Source of the DNA: Desulfotomaculaceae bacterium
GTDB lineage: Bacteria; Bacillota; Desulfotomaculia; Desulfotomaculales; Pelotomaculaceae
Direction: 5' to 3'
DNA length: 37,587 nt
Assembly (NCBI GenBank): GCA_028702695.1
Contig: JAQVOH010000015.1
Location: 1 to 37,587, forward strand
Shown here: in pieces, positions 17,089-25,055 of the stretch
Position numbering within the stretch: position 1 is the first letter of the stretch
Layout of the letters: each line of letters starts with the position of its first letter
The notes under the pieces: generated by a model
Databases searched by the model: none
What the model was told of the DNA's origin: nothing
The model's input: the letters and a program-made list of their open reading frames with translations, nothing else
Program-made: the position numbers and the translations under genes

Positions 17089-18561
17089 ATGCCCGGAACC
17101 GAAAAGTCATGTCCATGTGGTAGCGGAAAGCCCTACTTTCACTGCTGCAGCCGGAAAATCTTCTCTCTTGACCAGATCAGGTGGCGTCACGCCGGGCAGG
17201 ATTTGCGCCGCAGTCTCGGTGATTTTGCAGACCAGCCCTCCTTTGCCTGGGAAGCGGCCCGGGCCCAGGATCTGTACCTGGGCTGTATGGACCAGCATTT
17301 GGTTGACCGCTATGATGATTTCACCATGGAACGCTGTTTTGAATGGTTTATCTTTGATTATAAACTCTCCAGTGGCAAGACGGTCATTGAAACCTTCAGG
17401 CAGGAGAACCTCCACGACCTGGGGGGGAAAGGTTCTGAGTTGGCCAAGGACTGGGCCAACTCTCCCATATCTCTCTACGAAGTGACCATGACCCTAACCG
17501 GTGAAGGGTTGTTGATTAGGGATTTGCTCGGTCGTGGAGTGATCCGGGTACACGATGTGAACGCGGCATCTGAAATAGAATCAGGAAACATCCTCCTGAT
17601 GAGGGTTCTCAAGGTGGGAGATGAATACGAGTTTTCCACCAGCGGCCTGGCCTTGCCCGGTGACTGTAAGGAAGCGCTGCTAAATCATCTGCGCCAGGGC
17701 AGGCAGGAATATTTCGACAAGCTAAGGACTAGGGCCAGGGGCTGGAAAAGCTACTTGAAAGAGAGTGCCCATAAAATAAACGCCTTCGTCCTGGAGCTGG
17801 GCACCTCTGGGGCGCAACCGGTTCAGGATAGCCCGGGAAGAAACGGGCTGGAGCGCATGGCCATTTTTGCCGTGGAAAACTGGCAGGACGCCCTGGAAAA
17901 GATTAATCACTCGGGTGACTTCACGTTGCTCCGGGAGTTATATGACTCTTCAGGAGTATTCAGACAGGCGGCTGTTGCCCTGTTGGGCCGGTCTTATGGA
18001 AAAAAGCCGCTGCGGGTGGTAATAGGCCACCTGCTCCTGACACCTAAGTTTATGGTCATAACTGTCGCGACAACGGGGTTTATGCAGGAAGCCAGGAGAA
18101 TGTTAACTGCCCTTTTTCAGGAAAATATCATGGAGAGTCTGGGCCACCGCCGGGAACGGCCGGCCGAAGGAATTACCGCCCCGCTGTCGTTTGATTCCTG
18201 GCCGGAACCCGGGTATGCGGCGGTAGCCGACCGGGTCCAGGATGGACTGAAGGATCTTGGTTATGGACCCAAACAGCAGAAGGGAGCCCTTAAACTGTGG
18301 TATGACTTCTGTTCTAAAGAGCAGCCATCCATTCGTAAAGCAGCGGTCTGGGCTGCCACGGTGATATATGCCTTCGGCAGGCTGGAAAATGAAAAGGTGG
18401 TGAAGCAGCAGGATTTGGCTGGGCAGTATGGAGTTGCTTCTTCGACCATCTCGTCCAGGTTCAGGCTGCTCTGCCAATCACTCCAACTGGTTGCCTATGA
18501 TACGCGCTATACCAGCAAAAAACCACCCCTGCACGGCTGCAGGAAAACGATTCTCTTCTAG
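17089..18561 (+). CDS. SEC-C motif protein with C-terminal helix-turn-helix
   Basis: About 490 residues. The N-terminus (CPCGSGKPYFHCC, residues 7-19) is a SEC-C zinc motif as at the end of SecA. The middle is a long helical domain I do not recognise (AWEAARAQDLYLGCMDQHLV, FEWFIFDYKL). Near residues 405-480, AAVWAATVIYAFGRLENEKV and VKQQDLAGQYGVASSTISSR look like a cyclin/TFIIB-like bundle plus a helix-turn-helix. Comparable proteins are scattered in Firmicutes without known function; binding of nucleic acid or ribosomes is inference. The ATG at 17089 is chosen because GGGAGGTG stands just before it, although the frame opens at 17038. Confidence 0.75.
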   Translation: MPGTEKSCPCGSGKPYFHCCSRKIFSLDQIRWRHAGQDLRRSLGDFADQPSFAWEAARAQDLYLGCMDQHLVDRYDDFTMERCFEWFIFDYKLSSGKTVIETFRQENLHDLGGKGSELAKDWANSPISLYEVTMTLTGEGLLIRDLLGRGVIRVHDVNAASEIESGNILLMRVLKVGDEYEFSTSGLALPGDCKEALLNHLRQGRQEYFDKLRTRARGWKSYLKESAHKINAFVLELGTSGAQPVQDSPGRNGLERMAIFAVENWQDALEKINHSGDFTLLRELYDSSGVFRQAAVALLGRSYGKKPLRVVIGHLLLTPKFMVITVATTGFMQEARRMLTALFQENIMESLGHRRERPAEGITAPLSFDSWPEPGYAAVADRVQDGLKDLGYGPKQQKGALKLWYDFCSKEQPSIRKAAVWAATVIYAFGRLENEKVVKQQDLAGQYGVASSTISSRFRLLCQSLQLVAYDTRYTSKKPPLHGCRKTILF

Positions 18562-18605
18562 TCTACAGGGGCGCCATTACCGGCCGCAGACTTTAAAAGG
18601 AGTGC

Positions 18606-18638
18606 GCATCCCGCTTTTTGCAGACGGGATGCCTTTTT
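18606..18638 (+). terminator. Terminator-like hairpin just before the DedA ribosome site
   Basis: GCATCCCG pairs with CGGGATGC around 11 bases, followed by CTTTTT. It would end the SEC-C gene transcript. The DedA ribosome site starts only three bases after the T run, so a read-through transcript or a start inside the hairpin is needed for DedA. Confidence 0.7.
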
Positions 18639-18652
18639 ATAAGGAGGGTATT

Positions 18653-19264
18653 TTGACATTTATAAATGGATTAATTGAGGTTGTCTTAAGGACTATCACC
18701 GATGCAATTGCAGCTACCGGGTACTGGGGGATTGCGATTGGCATGGCTATAGAGAGCGCCAATATTCCCCTTCCCAGCGAGGTGATCCTGCCTTTTGGCG
18801 GCTATCTCGTTTCAACCGGCCAGTTGGAATTTTACCGGGCCGTGATGGCTGGGACAATAGGTGGGACAGTGGGTTCGATCCTCTCCTACTACCTGGGTTT
18901 GCGAGGGGGGAGGCCTTTCCTGCTTAAATATGGCCGCTACTTCGGCTTTTCCATAAAACACCTGGACCAGGCTACCGGCTGGTTTGAGCGCTACGGTGAG
19001 GCAACGGTATTTTTTACCCGGTTGATGCCGATTGTGCGCACCTTTATCTCGCTTCCCGCTGGTATAGGCCGGATGAATTTTAAAAAGTTTGTTTTTTACA
19101 CCTTCATGGGTTCACTACCCTGGAGCCTGCTGCTAACCTATGTCGGATATAAGCTGGGGCAGAACTGGCAAGCGATTGAACCACTTTACCACAAGCTGGA
19201 CATAGTTGTCGTGCTCGGCCTAGTTGCCTTGGGCATCTACCTGTGGTTGCGCCGCAAGCGCTAA
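18653..19264 (+). CDS. DedA family membrane protein
   Basis: The 203-residue polytopic membrane protein has the DedA (SNARE-associated) pattern: ANIPLPSEVILPFGGYL, GGTVGSILSYYLGLRGGRP, then GEATVFFTRLMPIVRTFISLPAGI with the conserved FxR and PxxRTFxxxPAG residues, and KFVFYTFMGSLPWSLLLTYVGY. DedA proteins flip undecaprenyl phosphate or phospholipids and support membrane integrity. The frame is open from 18428, but AAGGAGG before TTG 18653 and the family length fix the start. Together with the PAP2 phosphatase next to it, it suggests lipid-carrier recycling. Confidence 0.93.
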   Translation: MTFINGLIEVVLRTITDAIAATGYWGIAIGMAIESANIPLPSEVILPFGGYLVSTGQLEFYRAVMAGTIGGTVGSILSYYLGLRGGRPFLLKYGRYFGFSIKHLDQATGWFERYGEATVFFTRLMPIVRTFISLPAGIGRMNFKKFVFYTFMGSLPWSLLLTYVGYKLGQNWQAIEPLYHKLDIVVVLGLVALGIYLWLRRKR

Positions 19265-19328
19265 ACCCAAGGGCTATAACTCATTTAGGTTGTTTCCACC
19301 ACTAAACTAATAATAACAGGTGACTACT

Positions 19329-19916
19329 ATGCTGGAAAGTGTCTTTTTAACTATCAGAAACTTGGACATACATGGGTTTAATTTCGTTAATCAGTCTATT
19401 CATAATGCCTTCTTTAACGTGGTTATGCCCATAGTCAGCAATGCCGGCGAGGGTGGCCTGATTTGGTTGATTGTGGCGCTCCTTCTTTATCTATTTGGAC
19501 CCAAAACGAGAAGGGCCTCTTTTTTAATGCTGTTAGCCCTTTTCATCACCTTTGTGGTTGGAGATGAAGTCTTAAAGCATATATTTCAGCGGCCCAGGCC
19601 TTTCCTCAGTCTTGAGGGGGTAAATCTGCTGGTGGCGCCGCCCGGCTCTTTTTCCTTTCCGTCGGGACATGCAGCCAGCGCCTTTGCCGCGAGCCTTGTG
19701 GTTGCCCGAAAATTACCCCGACTGGCCTGGCCGATGCTGCTGCTGGCGGTTATTATGGCTTTTTCCAGGGTTTACGTGGGCGTACACTATCCCCTTGACA
19801 TCCTGGGCGGAGCCCTGCTGGGAGCGTTATGCGCCAGATTTGTTTTGGGTTTAGAGGCAAGTGTTTACAGGTCATCCAGAGGAACCAGGCGCCCTCCCTC
19901 CTATCCCATAAAATAA
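19329..19916 (+). CDS. PAP2 family phosphatase (undecaprenyl-diphosphatase type)
   Basis: The 195-residue membrane protein has the three PAP2 motifs: KHIFQRPRP, PSGHAASA and SRVYVGVHYPLDILGG, which hold the catalytic histidines. It dephosphorylates lipid phosphates; BcrC-type members recycle undecaprenyl pyrophosphate. AGGTGA six bases before ATG 19329 fixes that start; the GTG at 19320 is part of the ribosome site. The last 20 residues are polar and basic. It lies 64 bases after dedA, probably co-transcribed. Exact lipid substrate is inference. Confidence 0.92.
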   Translation: MLESVFLTIRNLDIHGFNFVNQSIHNAFFNVVMPIVSNAGEGGLIWLIVALLLYLFGPKTRRASFLMLLALFITFVVGDEVLKHIFQRPRPFLSLEGVNLLVAPPGSFSFPSGHAASAFAASLVVARKLPRLAWPMLLLAVIMAFSRVYVGVHYPLDILGGALLGALCARFVLGLEASVYRSSRGTRRPPSYPIK

Positions 19917-20000
19917 CGGGGCAGACAATCCCTTCGGCAACGACGACCAGCAAACCCCCATCGTAATCCTAAAAATGGCCAATTGAATAGTAACGACACC

Positions 20001-20028
20001 GCCCGCTGCTTCAAGCGGGCTTTGTTGC
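20001..20028 (+). terminator. Terminator after the PAP2 gene
   Basis: GCCCGCT pairs with AGCGGGC around GCTTCA, followed by TTTGTTGCTT. Confidence 0.7.
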
Positions 20029-20094
20029 TTGTATGGGGAATAAGTTTAACCACATTTGAGATAATAGCCATGAAAGGGAAAGGAGGGTCGAAAC

Positions 20095-20592
20095 ATGAAA
20101 AAGCCAGTAAGACTGGTGGCCTGGATCGTAGCAGTGGTCTTCGGGGCAGCGCTATTGTCCGGCTGCAATGCGGTGAAAAAACCTGAGGCGCAGAATCCAC
20201 CAACCGAGCAGCCCACTGTGCCCGCAGCGCCCAACCAGCAGCCCATGCCTACCGATACCGGTGAATTGAACAATATATCAAACAAAATCTCCAGCGCAGC
20301 CATGAAGGTGAGCGGAGTCAACACTGCCACAACAGTTGTAGCCGGCTCGATAGCCTATGTGGGTGTTGACCAGAAGGCTGGAACGGGCGAAACCGACAGG
20401 ATTAAGCGTGAGGTCAGCGACGAGGCCCAGAAAGCGGAACCGCGACTTACCAACATCTATGTAAGCAGCGACGCGGACACGGTAACACGCATCAGGAAGG
20501 TAGCCGATGGATTAGCAGCAGGGCAGCCTATTGCCGCTTTTGATAATGAATTAGCGGAAATAGTCAAGAGGATATCACCCACCTCCAAGTAA
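20095..20592 (+). CDS. YhcN/YlaJ family sporulation lipoprotein
   Basis: The 165-residue protein has a signal peptide and lipobox LLSGC (Cys24), a Pro/Gln-rich linker (28-55), and a YhcN/YlaJ domain: VSGVNTATTVVAGSIAYVGV, IKREVSDEAQKAEPRLTNIY, then VSSDADTVTRIRKVADGL. In Bacillus these lipoproteins sit in the spore inner membrane and affect germination or outgrowth. AAAGGAGGG precedes the ATG at good spacing. It is monocistronic between two terminators. Confidence 0.9.
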   Translation: MKKPVRLVAWIVAVVFGAALLSGCNAVKKPEAQNPPTEQPTVPAAPNQQPMPTDTGELNNISNKISSAAMKVSGVNTATTVVAGSIAYVGVDQKAGTGETDRIKREVSDEAQKAEPRLTNIYVSSDADTVTRIRKVADGLAAGQPIAAFDNELAEIVKRISPTSK

Positions 20593-20595
20593 GGG

Positions 20596-20627
20596 AAAAA
20601 CCGCATCTACAAAATGCGGTTTTTTTA
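20596..20627 (+). terminator. Terminator of the spore lipoprotein gene
   Basis: AAAAAACCGCAT pairs with ATGCGGTTTTTT around seven bases, ending in seven T. The A-rich 5' arm makes it able to act for the convergent deacetylase-like gene as well. Confidence 0.93.
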
Positions 20628-20631
20628 AGGA

Positions 20632-21384
20632 TTAATCAGTGATGCCCTGGCCAATCTTTAGCAGTGAGGATACCGTCACTAGTTCGTAGCCCTCTGCCCT
20701 CAGCCCGGCAATAACATCAGAGAGCGCACCGGGAGTCTGGGAGGCGGTATCAGAGGCGTTCATCAGGATAATTGAGCCCGGCTGAATCCCCTTGAGCACG
20801 TTGTTTACAATGTTGTCTTTGCCTGGAGTTTGGATATCCAGCGAGTTCAGGTTCCACTGGACCACAGTGTAGCCTGCCTCGGCGGCTGCAGACAGAAACA
20901 GTTCGTTCCAACCCCCGTGTGAGATTCTGAGCAGGGTAGGGGTTACACCACCGGAGGCTTCGGCGGTGGCCTTGCTCAGGCTCAAAAGTTCTTCTTTTAG
21001 TTCAGCCGCGGTACTATTATCAGGAGTTACCTGACGGTCAAGGCTGCTCCCGATCTCATGCCCTTCAGCGGCGATGCGGCGGGCCAACTCAGGGTACTTT
21101 TGAGCCCAGGCACTGGATATGAAAAAGGTAGCCGGCTGGTTTTGTGTTTTGAGGATATCCAGTACCGGCCCGGGCACCGTACCGCCCCAGTTTATGCTGA
21201 AGGTCAGCGCCGCCACTTTATGGCTGGTATTGGCCTTGCATATAGCCTGGGGCTTGGTATGGACAGGCAGGCTTTGATCCGGTTGGACCAGCACAAATGT
21301 AAAAATGAAGGCGGCCAGTCCTATGAGCAGGCCTGCCTGCAGAGGCCTTTTAATTTTAAAAAAGTCTAGAAAATATATTTTCAT
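20632..21384 (-). CDS. PdaB-like polysaccharide deacetylase fold, metal ligands lost
   Basis: The 250-residue protein has an N-terminal membrane anchor (about 15-32) and a NodB-type domain most like sporulation PdaB. PdaB-type enzymes read ALTFDISWG; here it is ALTFSINWG, so the metal-binding Asp is Ser. The HxxxH motif after GHEIGS is replaced by SLDRQ, the RPPYG motif by RISHGGWN, and the late LHD motif by LMNASD. The fold signatures QPATFFISSAWAQKYPELA, GYTVVQWNLNSLD and PGSIILM stay intact, as does the frame. It is probably a non-catalytic glycan-binding or scaffold paralogue. ATG with GGAGTG before it; it is divergent from the carboxypeptidase gene. Confidence 0.85.
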   Translation of the reverse strand: MKIYFLDFFKIKRPLQAGLLIGLAAFIFTFVLVQPDQSLPVHTKPQAICKANTSHKVAALTFSINWGGTVPGPVLDILKTQNQPATFFISSAWAQKYPELARRIAAEGHEIGSSLDRQVTPDNSTAAELKEELLSLSKATAEASGGVTPTLLRISHGGWNELFLSAAAEAGYTVVQWNLNSLDIQTPGKDNIVNNVLKGIQPGSIILMNASDTASQTPGALSDVIAGLRAEGYELVTVSSLLKIGQGITD

Positions 21385-21478
21385 TACCCGTCACTCCAAA
21401 CTTTAGAATGATTTACCATTATATATGAGTGGAGTTAATAGAATATGCCAGTTATTACCAATATTTCAGGAGGCAAAA

Positions 21479-22609
21479 ATGACTGGGTTGCCCAGGTTTA
21501 AACGAATGCTTCTATTGGCGCTGATAATGTGCCTGCTTTACCCGTCCGCAGCGCTGGCGAAAGTGCCACGCGTTAGCGCCGGCGCCGCTGTACTGATGGA
21601 CGTAACAACCGGCCAATTGTATTTCACCAAGAACGCTACCAGGCGGGCCGACCCGGCTAGCCTGACCAAGCTGATGACGGCGGTGGTGGCCTTGGAAAAC
21701 GGTAAACTAGACGATATAGTCACAATAACCAACCGATCGTCCTCAGTGGAAATGGGTTCTATTATCGATCTGCGCAAGGGAGATAAGCTAACCCTGGAAG
21801 AACTGCTCAAGGCAGCTTTGGTGACCTCCGCCAATGATTCCACCGTAGCCATAGCTGAACATATCGGGGGCAGCCATGAGCGCTTCGTCAGCATGATGAA
21901 CCTCAAGGCGGTCGCCCTAGGTTTGTTTGGCACCAGGTATATCAACACCAACGGCTATCATCACCCCAACCACTATACCACCGCCCGCGACCTGGCGGTG
22001 CTGACCAGGTATGCCCTCGGACTCCCCAGGATCAATGAGCTGGTGCAGACGCAAGAGGCCACGGTACACTGGGTCGAGCCGCAGGAGAGGGAGAAAAAGA
22101 TAATCAACAGCAACCGGCTTCTCTCCAGCGGCTACGATGGCATTGACGGAGTGAAAACAGGTACCACGCCGATAGCGGGTAACTGCCTTATTGCTTCAGC
22201 CACCCGGGATGGACGACGTTTAATCGCGGTGGGGCTGAACTGCTACGACCGCTACCGTGATTGTCGCACTTTGCTGGACTACGGGTTTGAGGTAGTCCAG
22301 CCGGTGACCGTTGCCGGGGCAGGTGAGAAAGTCTCACAGGCGGCCGTGACGGGCGGGGTGCAACCGATCGTGGATGCTGTGGCTAAAGATATGCTGGAGG
22401 TAAGGATAGACCCTGATTTTCTGCCGAAACTGGAACAGCGCCTGGAAGTTAAGGAAACCCTACAGGCGCCGGTGAAAAAGGGGCAGAGCCTTGGTGAGGC
22501 AGTTTGCTTTTTAGACGGCCAGGAAATAGGCCGGGTAAACCTTGTGGCCGGGCAAGACGTCCCGAGGCGGGGATGGCACAGGCAAATGTGGGATAAAGTG
22601 TTTGATTGA
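21479..22609 (+). CDS. D-alanyl-D-alanine carboxypeptidase, DacF/DacB-like
   Basis: The 376-residue penicillin-binding protein trims the terminal D-Ala of peptidoglycan pentapeptides. It has a signal peptide (about 1-28), then SLTK (in DPASLTKLMTAVVALE), SAND (SxN) and KTG (DGVKTGTTPIAGNC), the three active-site motifs, and a C-terminal PBP5-type beta domain (LEVRIDPDFLPKLEQRLEV). I see no clear amphipathic anchor beyond RRGWHRQMWDKVFD. ATG 21479 has CAGGAGGC before it; the frame opens earlier at 21425 without a ribosome site. In Bacillus, DacF acts in the forespore, and the spore genes around it fit that. Confidence 0.93.
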   Translation: MTGLPRFKRMLLLALIMCLLYPSAALAKVPRVSAGAAVLMDVTTGQLYFTKNATRRADPASLTKLMTAVVALENGKLDDIVTITNRSSSVEMGSIIDLRKGDKLTLEELLKAALVTSANDSTVAIAEHIGGSHERFVSMMNLKAVALGLFGTRYINTNGYHHPNHYTTARDLAVLTRYALGLPRINELVQTQEATVHWVEPQEREKKIINSNRLLSSGYDGIDGVKTGTTPIAGNCLIASATRDGRRLIAVGLNCYDRYRDCRTLLDYGFEVVQPVTVAGAGEKVSQAAVTGGVQPIVDAVAKDMLEVRIDPDFLPKLEQRLEVKETLQAPVKKGQSLGEAVCFLDGQEIGRVNLVAGQDVPRRGWHRQMWDKVFD

Positions 22610-22615
22610 CAACGC

Positions 22616-22644
22616 TTGACTTTTGGTAGTCTATCAGGCATAAT
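22616..22644 (+). promoter_or_regulatory. SigA-type promoter of tRNA-Val
   Basis: TTGACT, 17 bases and CATAAT lie 21 bases before the tRNA; each box matches consensus at five of six positions. Confidence 0.8.
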
Positions 22645-22665
22645 ATATTGTACTGACAGCTTAAT

Positions 22666-22740
22666 GGGCGGGTAGTTCAGTGGGAGAACGTCTGCTTGAC
22701 ACGCAGAAGGTCGTTGGTTCGATACCAATCTCGCCCACCA
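22666..22740 (+). tRNA. tRNA-Val (anticodon GAC)
   Basis: The 75-base gene includes CCA. The acceptor arms GGGCGGG/CTCGCCC pair over seven bases. The anticodon stem TCTGC/GCAGA holds the loop TTGACAC (anticodon GAC). The D arm (GTTCAGTGGGAGAAC) and the T arm (TTGGTTCGATACCAA) are normal. Confidence 0.96.
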
Positions 22741-22748
22741 GTAAAATC

Positions 22749-22792
22749 AAGCCCTCCGGGGGTCACATCAAGTGCCCGGAGGGCTTTTTGTT
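22749..22792 (+). terminator. Terminator of tRNA-Val
   Basis: AAGCCCTCCGGG and CCCGGAGGGCTT form a 12-base stem around a 14-base loop, then TTTTGTTTT. Confidence 0.93.
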
Positions 22793-22915
22793 TTACATAG
22801 GAATCTTAGATTTCCATTGTCGTGCGATATTCCTCATGTCCTAGCAGGTCTTGGGTTGTATATTATAAGTACCAGGCACTCAACCATTTCCGGAGGTAGC
22901 CCATATTGGGTAAAG

Positions 22916-22954
22916 AATAACCCATGACTTACCAAAAGCAGGTTATGGGTTATT
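22916..22954. repeat. AATAACCCAT hairpin repeat, copy 1
   Basis: AATAACCCATGAC pairs with GTTATGGGTTATT (one mismatch) around TTACCAAAAGCAG. Copy 2 at 26411-26448 differs by one base and a one-base deletion. The two copies bracket the DUF3231-marR-MATE segment. Confidence 0.85.
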
Positions 22955-23034
22955 TTACATGGTGATTATCCTTTATTCCCGGATGGTCAACAGCATGTTG
23001 TCCACCGTCAGTCGGATGGGCATCATGAAAAAAA

Positions 23035-23069
23035 CCTCATACTAAAAAGTATAGAGGCTGTTTTTTATT
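23035..23069 (+). terminator. Terminator-like hairpin
   Basis: CCTCATACT pairs with AGTATAGAGG with one bulged A around AAAA, followed by CTGTTTTTTATT. No intact plus-strand gene lies immediately before it, so it may be the remnant of a lost unit. Confidence 0.5.
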
Positions 23070-23131
23070 AGGACTGAAAGGCCGGCATCCCCCTTATTGA
23101 GTACTGTGACAGTACCCGTGGGAAATGTTGT

Positions 23132-24145
23132 TTATACTGCTGTTAATTCTTCATGCCTAACCACTTGAGGAGGTTGTTCCATCCATCTATTATTTATCAT
23201 AATCTGTTCACCTTCTGAAGCATATTTGAGAATTTCTGCTCCAAATTTTGTATGAAGAGTTAATAAATCAGACCGCATACTCGTAGCAATAGCAGCTCCA
23301 TCAACCCCAATTGCTAAAGCACAAAGTACAAGTGCTTGAAACATCATCAATTTATCTGAAAAAGGTGAAACAGTAGAATCGGTAACAAACGCATCTGATA
23401 TTGATGGAACAGGTATGTTTTCATCATTCAATTTTTTTGAGAATTCCTTAAAATGTGCGGAAGCAATATCCCTGCCTTTAAACATAAAATCTTTTACCTG
23501 CTTTGATGTAGTAACCTGACCGAACCCTGTTGTTGTTGCTTTCCAGACTATATCAAATAACTCACCAGCAAAGACATTTGTAACTTCTCTGGCAAGCAAA
23601 GGTCTTGGTTCTCCTAACAGGCCACCTAAGAAAGTTTCCTTTTCTATATAGGTTGTTCTTTTGGATACTTCCACTCTTGGTGCATTTAAGAAAAGACCCT
23701 TTTCTAATCGCAAAAGTGTAACTTTACGTAAGAGTTTAGATGATTCATTTATACATGTTAAAAAGAAATCCATAATATCAGGTCGTGCTGTATAGCGTAC
23801 AATCAGAGAGTATGCATCCATGCCAAAGCCCACCATAGTACCTAAATAAAAAAGATAGTAAGCATCTGTAAACAGACGAGGGGCGTTTATGTCGACATCG
23901 TCTTCTCCAAAGGCGTCAGGTATGGGAAGATTCTCATTATTAAAAATGCCTTCAATTTCTTTAATATGCTGTTCTGATAAGTTTAAGGCGTATTGCAAGA
24001 TGTCTTGTGTTTCCTTCATATCAACATGACTTGAGAAGTGTTTAATCAAACATCTTGATGCACAATCACTCATATATGTGCTCCATAGTCCTGTGATTGA
24101 TGAAATAACCAATTCTGTCTTATTTCCCATAAAAAACCCTCCCAT
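23132..24145 (-). CDS. DUF3231 family protein (duplicated domain)
   Basis: The 337-residue protein is two copies of one helical domain of about 165 residues. The copies correspond at NNENLPIPDAFGEDDVD (about 69-85) and NDENIPVPSISDAFVTDSTV (in the second half), each followed by a hydrophobic helical stretch. DUF3231 proteins occur in spore formers; the domain looks like a long four-helix bundle related to ferritin-like folds, with no established function. Two starts are equally well placed: ATG 24145 after AAGGAG, and ATG 24130 after GGGAGG. AT-richer than the core genes around it. It is divergent from marR. Confidence 0.85.
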   Translation of the reverse strand: MGGFFMGNKTELVISSITGLWSTYMSDCASRCLIKHFSSHVDMKETQDILQYALNLSEQHIKEIEGIFNNENLPIPDAFGEDDVDINAPRLFTDAYYLFYLGTMVGFGMDAYSLIVRYTARPDIMDFFLTCINESSKLLRKVTLLRLEKGLFLNAPRVEVSKRTTYIEKETFLGGLLGEPRPLLAREVTNVFAGELFDIVWKATTTGFGQVTTSKQVKDFMFKGRDIASAHFKEFSKKLNDENIPVPSISDAFVTDSTVSPFSDKLMMFQALVLCALAIGVDGAAIATSMRSDLLTLHTKFGAEILKYASEGEQIMINNRWMEQPPQVVRHEELTAV

Positions 24146-24415
24146 GAAAACACTCCTTTTTGATTAGTTTTCCATGATATTTTTATTTTAGTCAGGTATT
24201 AAAAACCAATTTACGTCAGGCTACCGCTGCGCCAGCCATAACCAAGAGTGCTGTGGGGCCGCAAACTTTCACCATTTGTTCGGCATGGCCGAACAGGGCT
24301 CATACCGGCTAATTTTCTGACGGCGAGGCGAGTTAATGGAAAATGCAATTTGTAAGTAATTACGAATTCAAAATGAAGGCGGCCAGACAAGTGAAAGGCA
24401 ATGCTTTGTGTCAGC

Positions 24416-24440
24416 TCCCGGTCAACCACCGGGATTTTTT
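24416..24440 (+). terminator. Terminator-like hairpin in the DUF3231-marR spacer
   Basis: TCCCGGT and ACCGGGA pair around CAACC, followed by six T. The 449-base spacer 24146-24594 otherwise contains a small hairpin (TGTTCGGC/GCCGAACA, 24277-24295) and no supported gene. Something transcribed toward marR may once have ended here. Confidence 0.6.
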
Positions 24441-24526
24441 GTATTTGAGGCCGACGGTCGGATTCCCTGCGAAAAGTATTATTTTATAATTGACTTTAAT
24501 GAAACAAAATAATAATATAGTGAACG

Positions 24527-24555
24527 TTGACCATTAAAATATTTACTGCTAAAAT
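24527..24555 (+). promoter_or_regulatory. Promoter of the marR-MATE operon
   Basis: TTGACC, a 17-base spacer and TAAAAT lie 39 bases before the ATG, with five of six matches in each box. An alternative, TTGACT-17-TAATAT, lies at 24490-24518. Confidence 0.65.
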
Positions 24556-24562
24556 ATTTACT
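24535..24562 (+). promoter_or_regulatory. Candidate MarR operator: tandem 13-base repeat over the -10 box
   Basis: TAAAATATTTACT occurs twice, two bases apart (24535-24547 and 24550-24562). Each copy contains the palindrome AAATATTT. The second copy starts exactly at the -10 box, so a bound repressor would block transcription. Autoregulation by the MarR protein next to it is inferred from position. Confidence 0.5.
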
Positions 24563-24594
24563 TCCTAAATTAATTATTTATTAAGGAGCCGGTC

Positions 24595-25041
24595 ATGCTA
24601 GAACGTCAGGAGTTACTCGAGCAATTTAACCATACCTTAAAAAAAATGAAAAAAGTGTGGAGTAAACAATTCAAAGAAGTAAACCCATCCCAGTTTCATA
24701 TTTTAAAAAGCCTTGTCGATGCTGGTCCGCAAAAAGCAACCGGTCTAGCCGTGTTGCTCCAAATGACACCGGGCGCCATTACGGGCGCCTCGGATAAACT
24801 CATTTCTAAAGGCTATGCTGAGCGCAAAGGAGCAGCACAAGACCGGCGAGTCGTTTACCTGGAAATCACGGACAAGGGGAAGCAGTTCGTAGAGTCCATG
24901 ATGGAGAAGCAAATAAGCGTGACGGCGAAGTTTTTTGAGGGGTTATCGGAAGAAGATGTCAATCATCTCATCCGCATTTACCGGCAAATCTCGAATAACC
25001 TTGATCGACAGACTAGTCTAGACCAATCTGATTTAGTTTAG
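24595..25041 (+). CDS. MarR family transcriptional regulator
   Basis: The 148-residue protein has the winged-helix pattern of MarR: QFHILKSLVDAGPQKATGLA (helices 2-3), LLQMTPGAITGASDKLISKG (recognition helix), then the wing ERKGAAQDRRVVYLEITDKG with the DRR signature. The N- and C-terminal helices form the dimer. AAGGAG precedes the ATG. The MATE transporter gene starts 14 bases after its stop, so it most likely represses that pump and itself, with ligand relief typical of the family. Confidence 0.93.
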   Translation: MLERQELLEQFNHTLKKMKKVWSKQFKEVNPSQFHILKSLVDAGPQKATGLAVLLQMTPGAITGASDKLISKGYAERKGAAQDRRVVYLEITDKGKQFVESMMEKQISVTAKFFEGLSEEDVNHLIRIYRQISNNLDRQTSLDQSDLV

Positions 25042-25055
25042 GAGAAAGAGTTGTT

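Larger units (their letters stand above)
22793..23131. other. Gene-free spacer with two hairpins
   Basis: No supported gene is visible in these 339 bases. The spacer holds the first copy of the AATAACCCAT hairpin repeat (22916-22954) and a terminator-like hairpin (23035-23069). Confidence 0.5.

Noticed and set aside
18541-18650. Riboswitch before dedA
   Set aside because: Only the simple terminator hairpin can be drawn; no conserved aptamer core was recognised.
24211-24429. 72-codon minus-strand frame
   Set aside because: No ribosome site, no recognisable product, and it ends within a terminator-like hairpin region.
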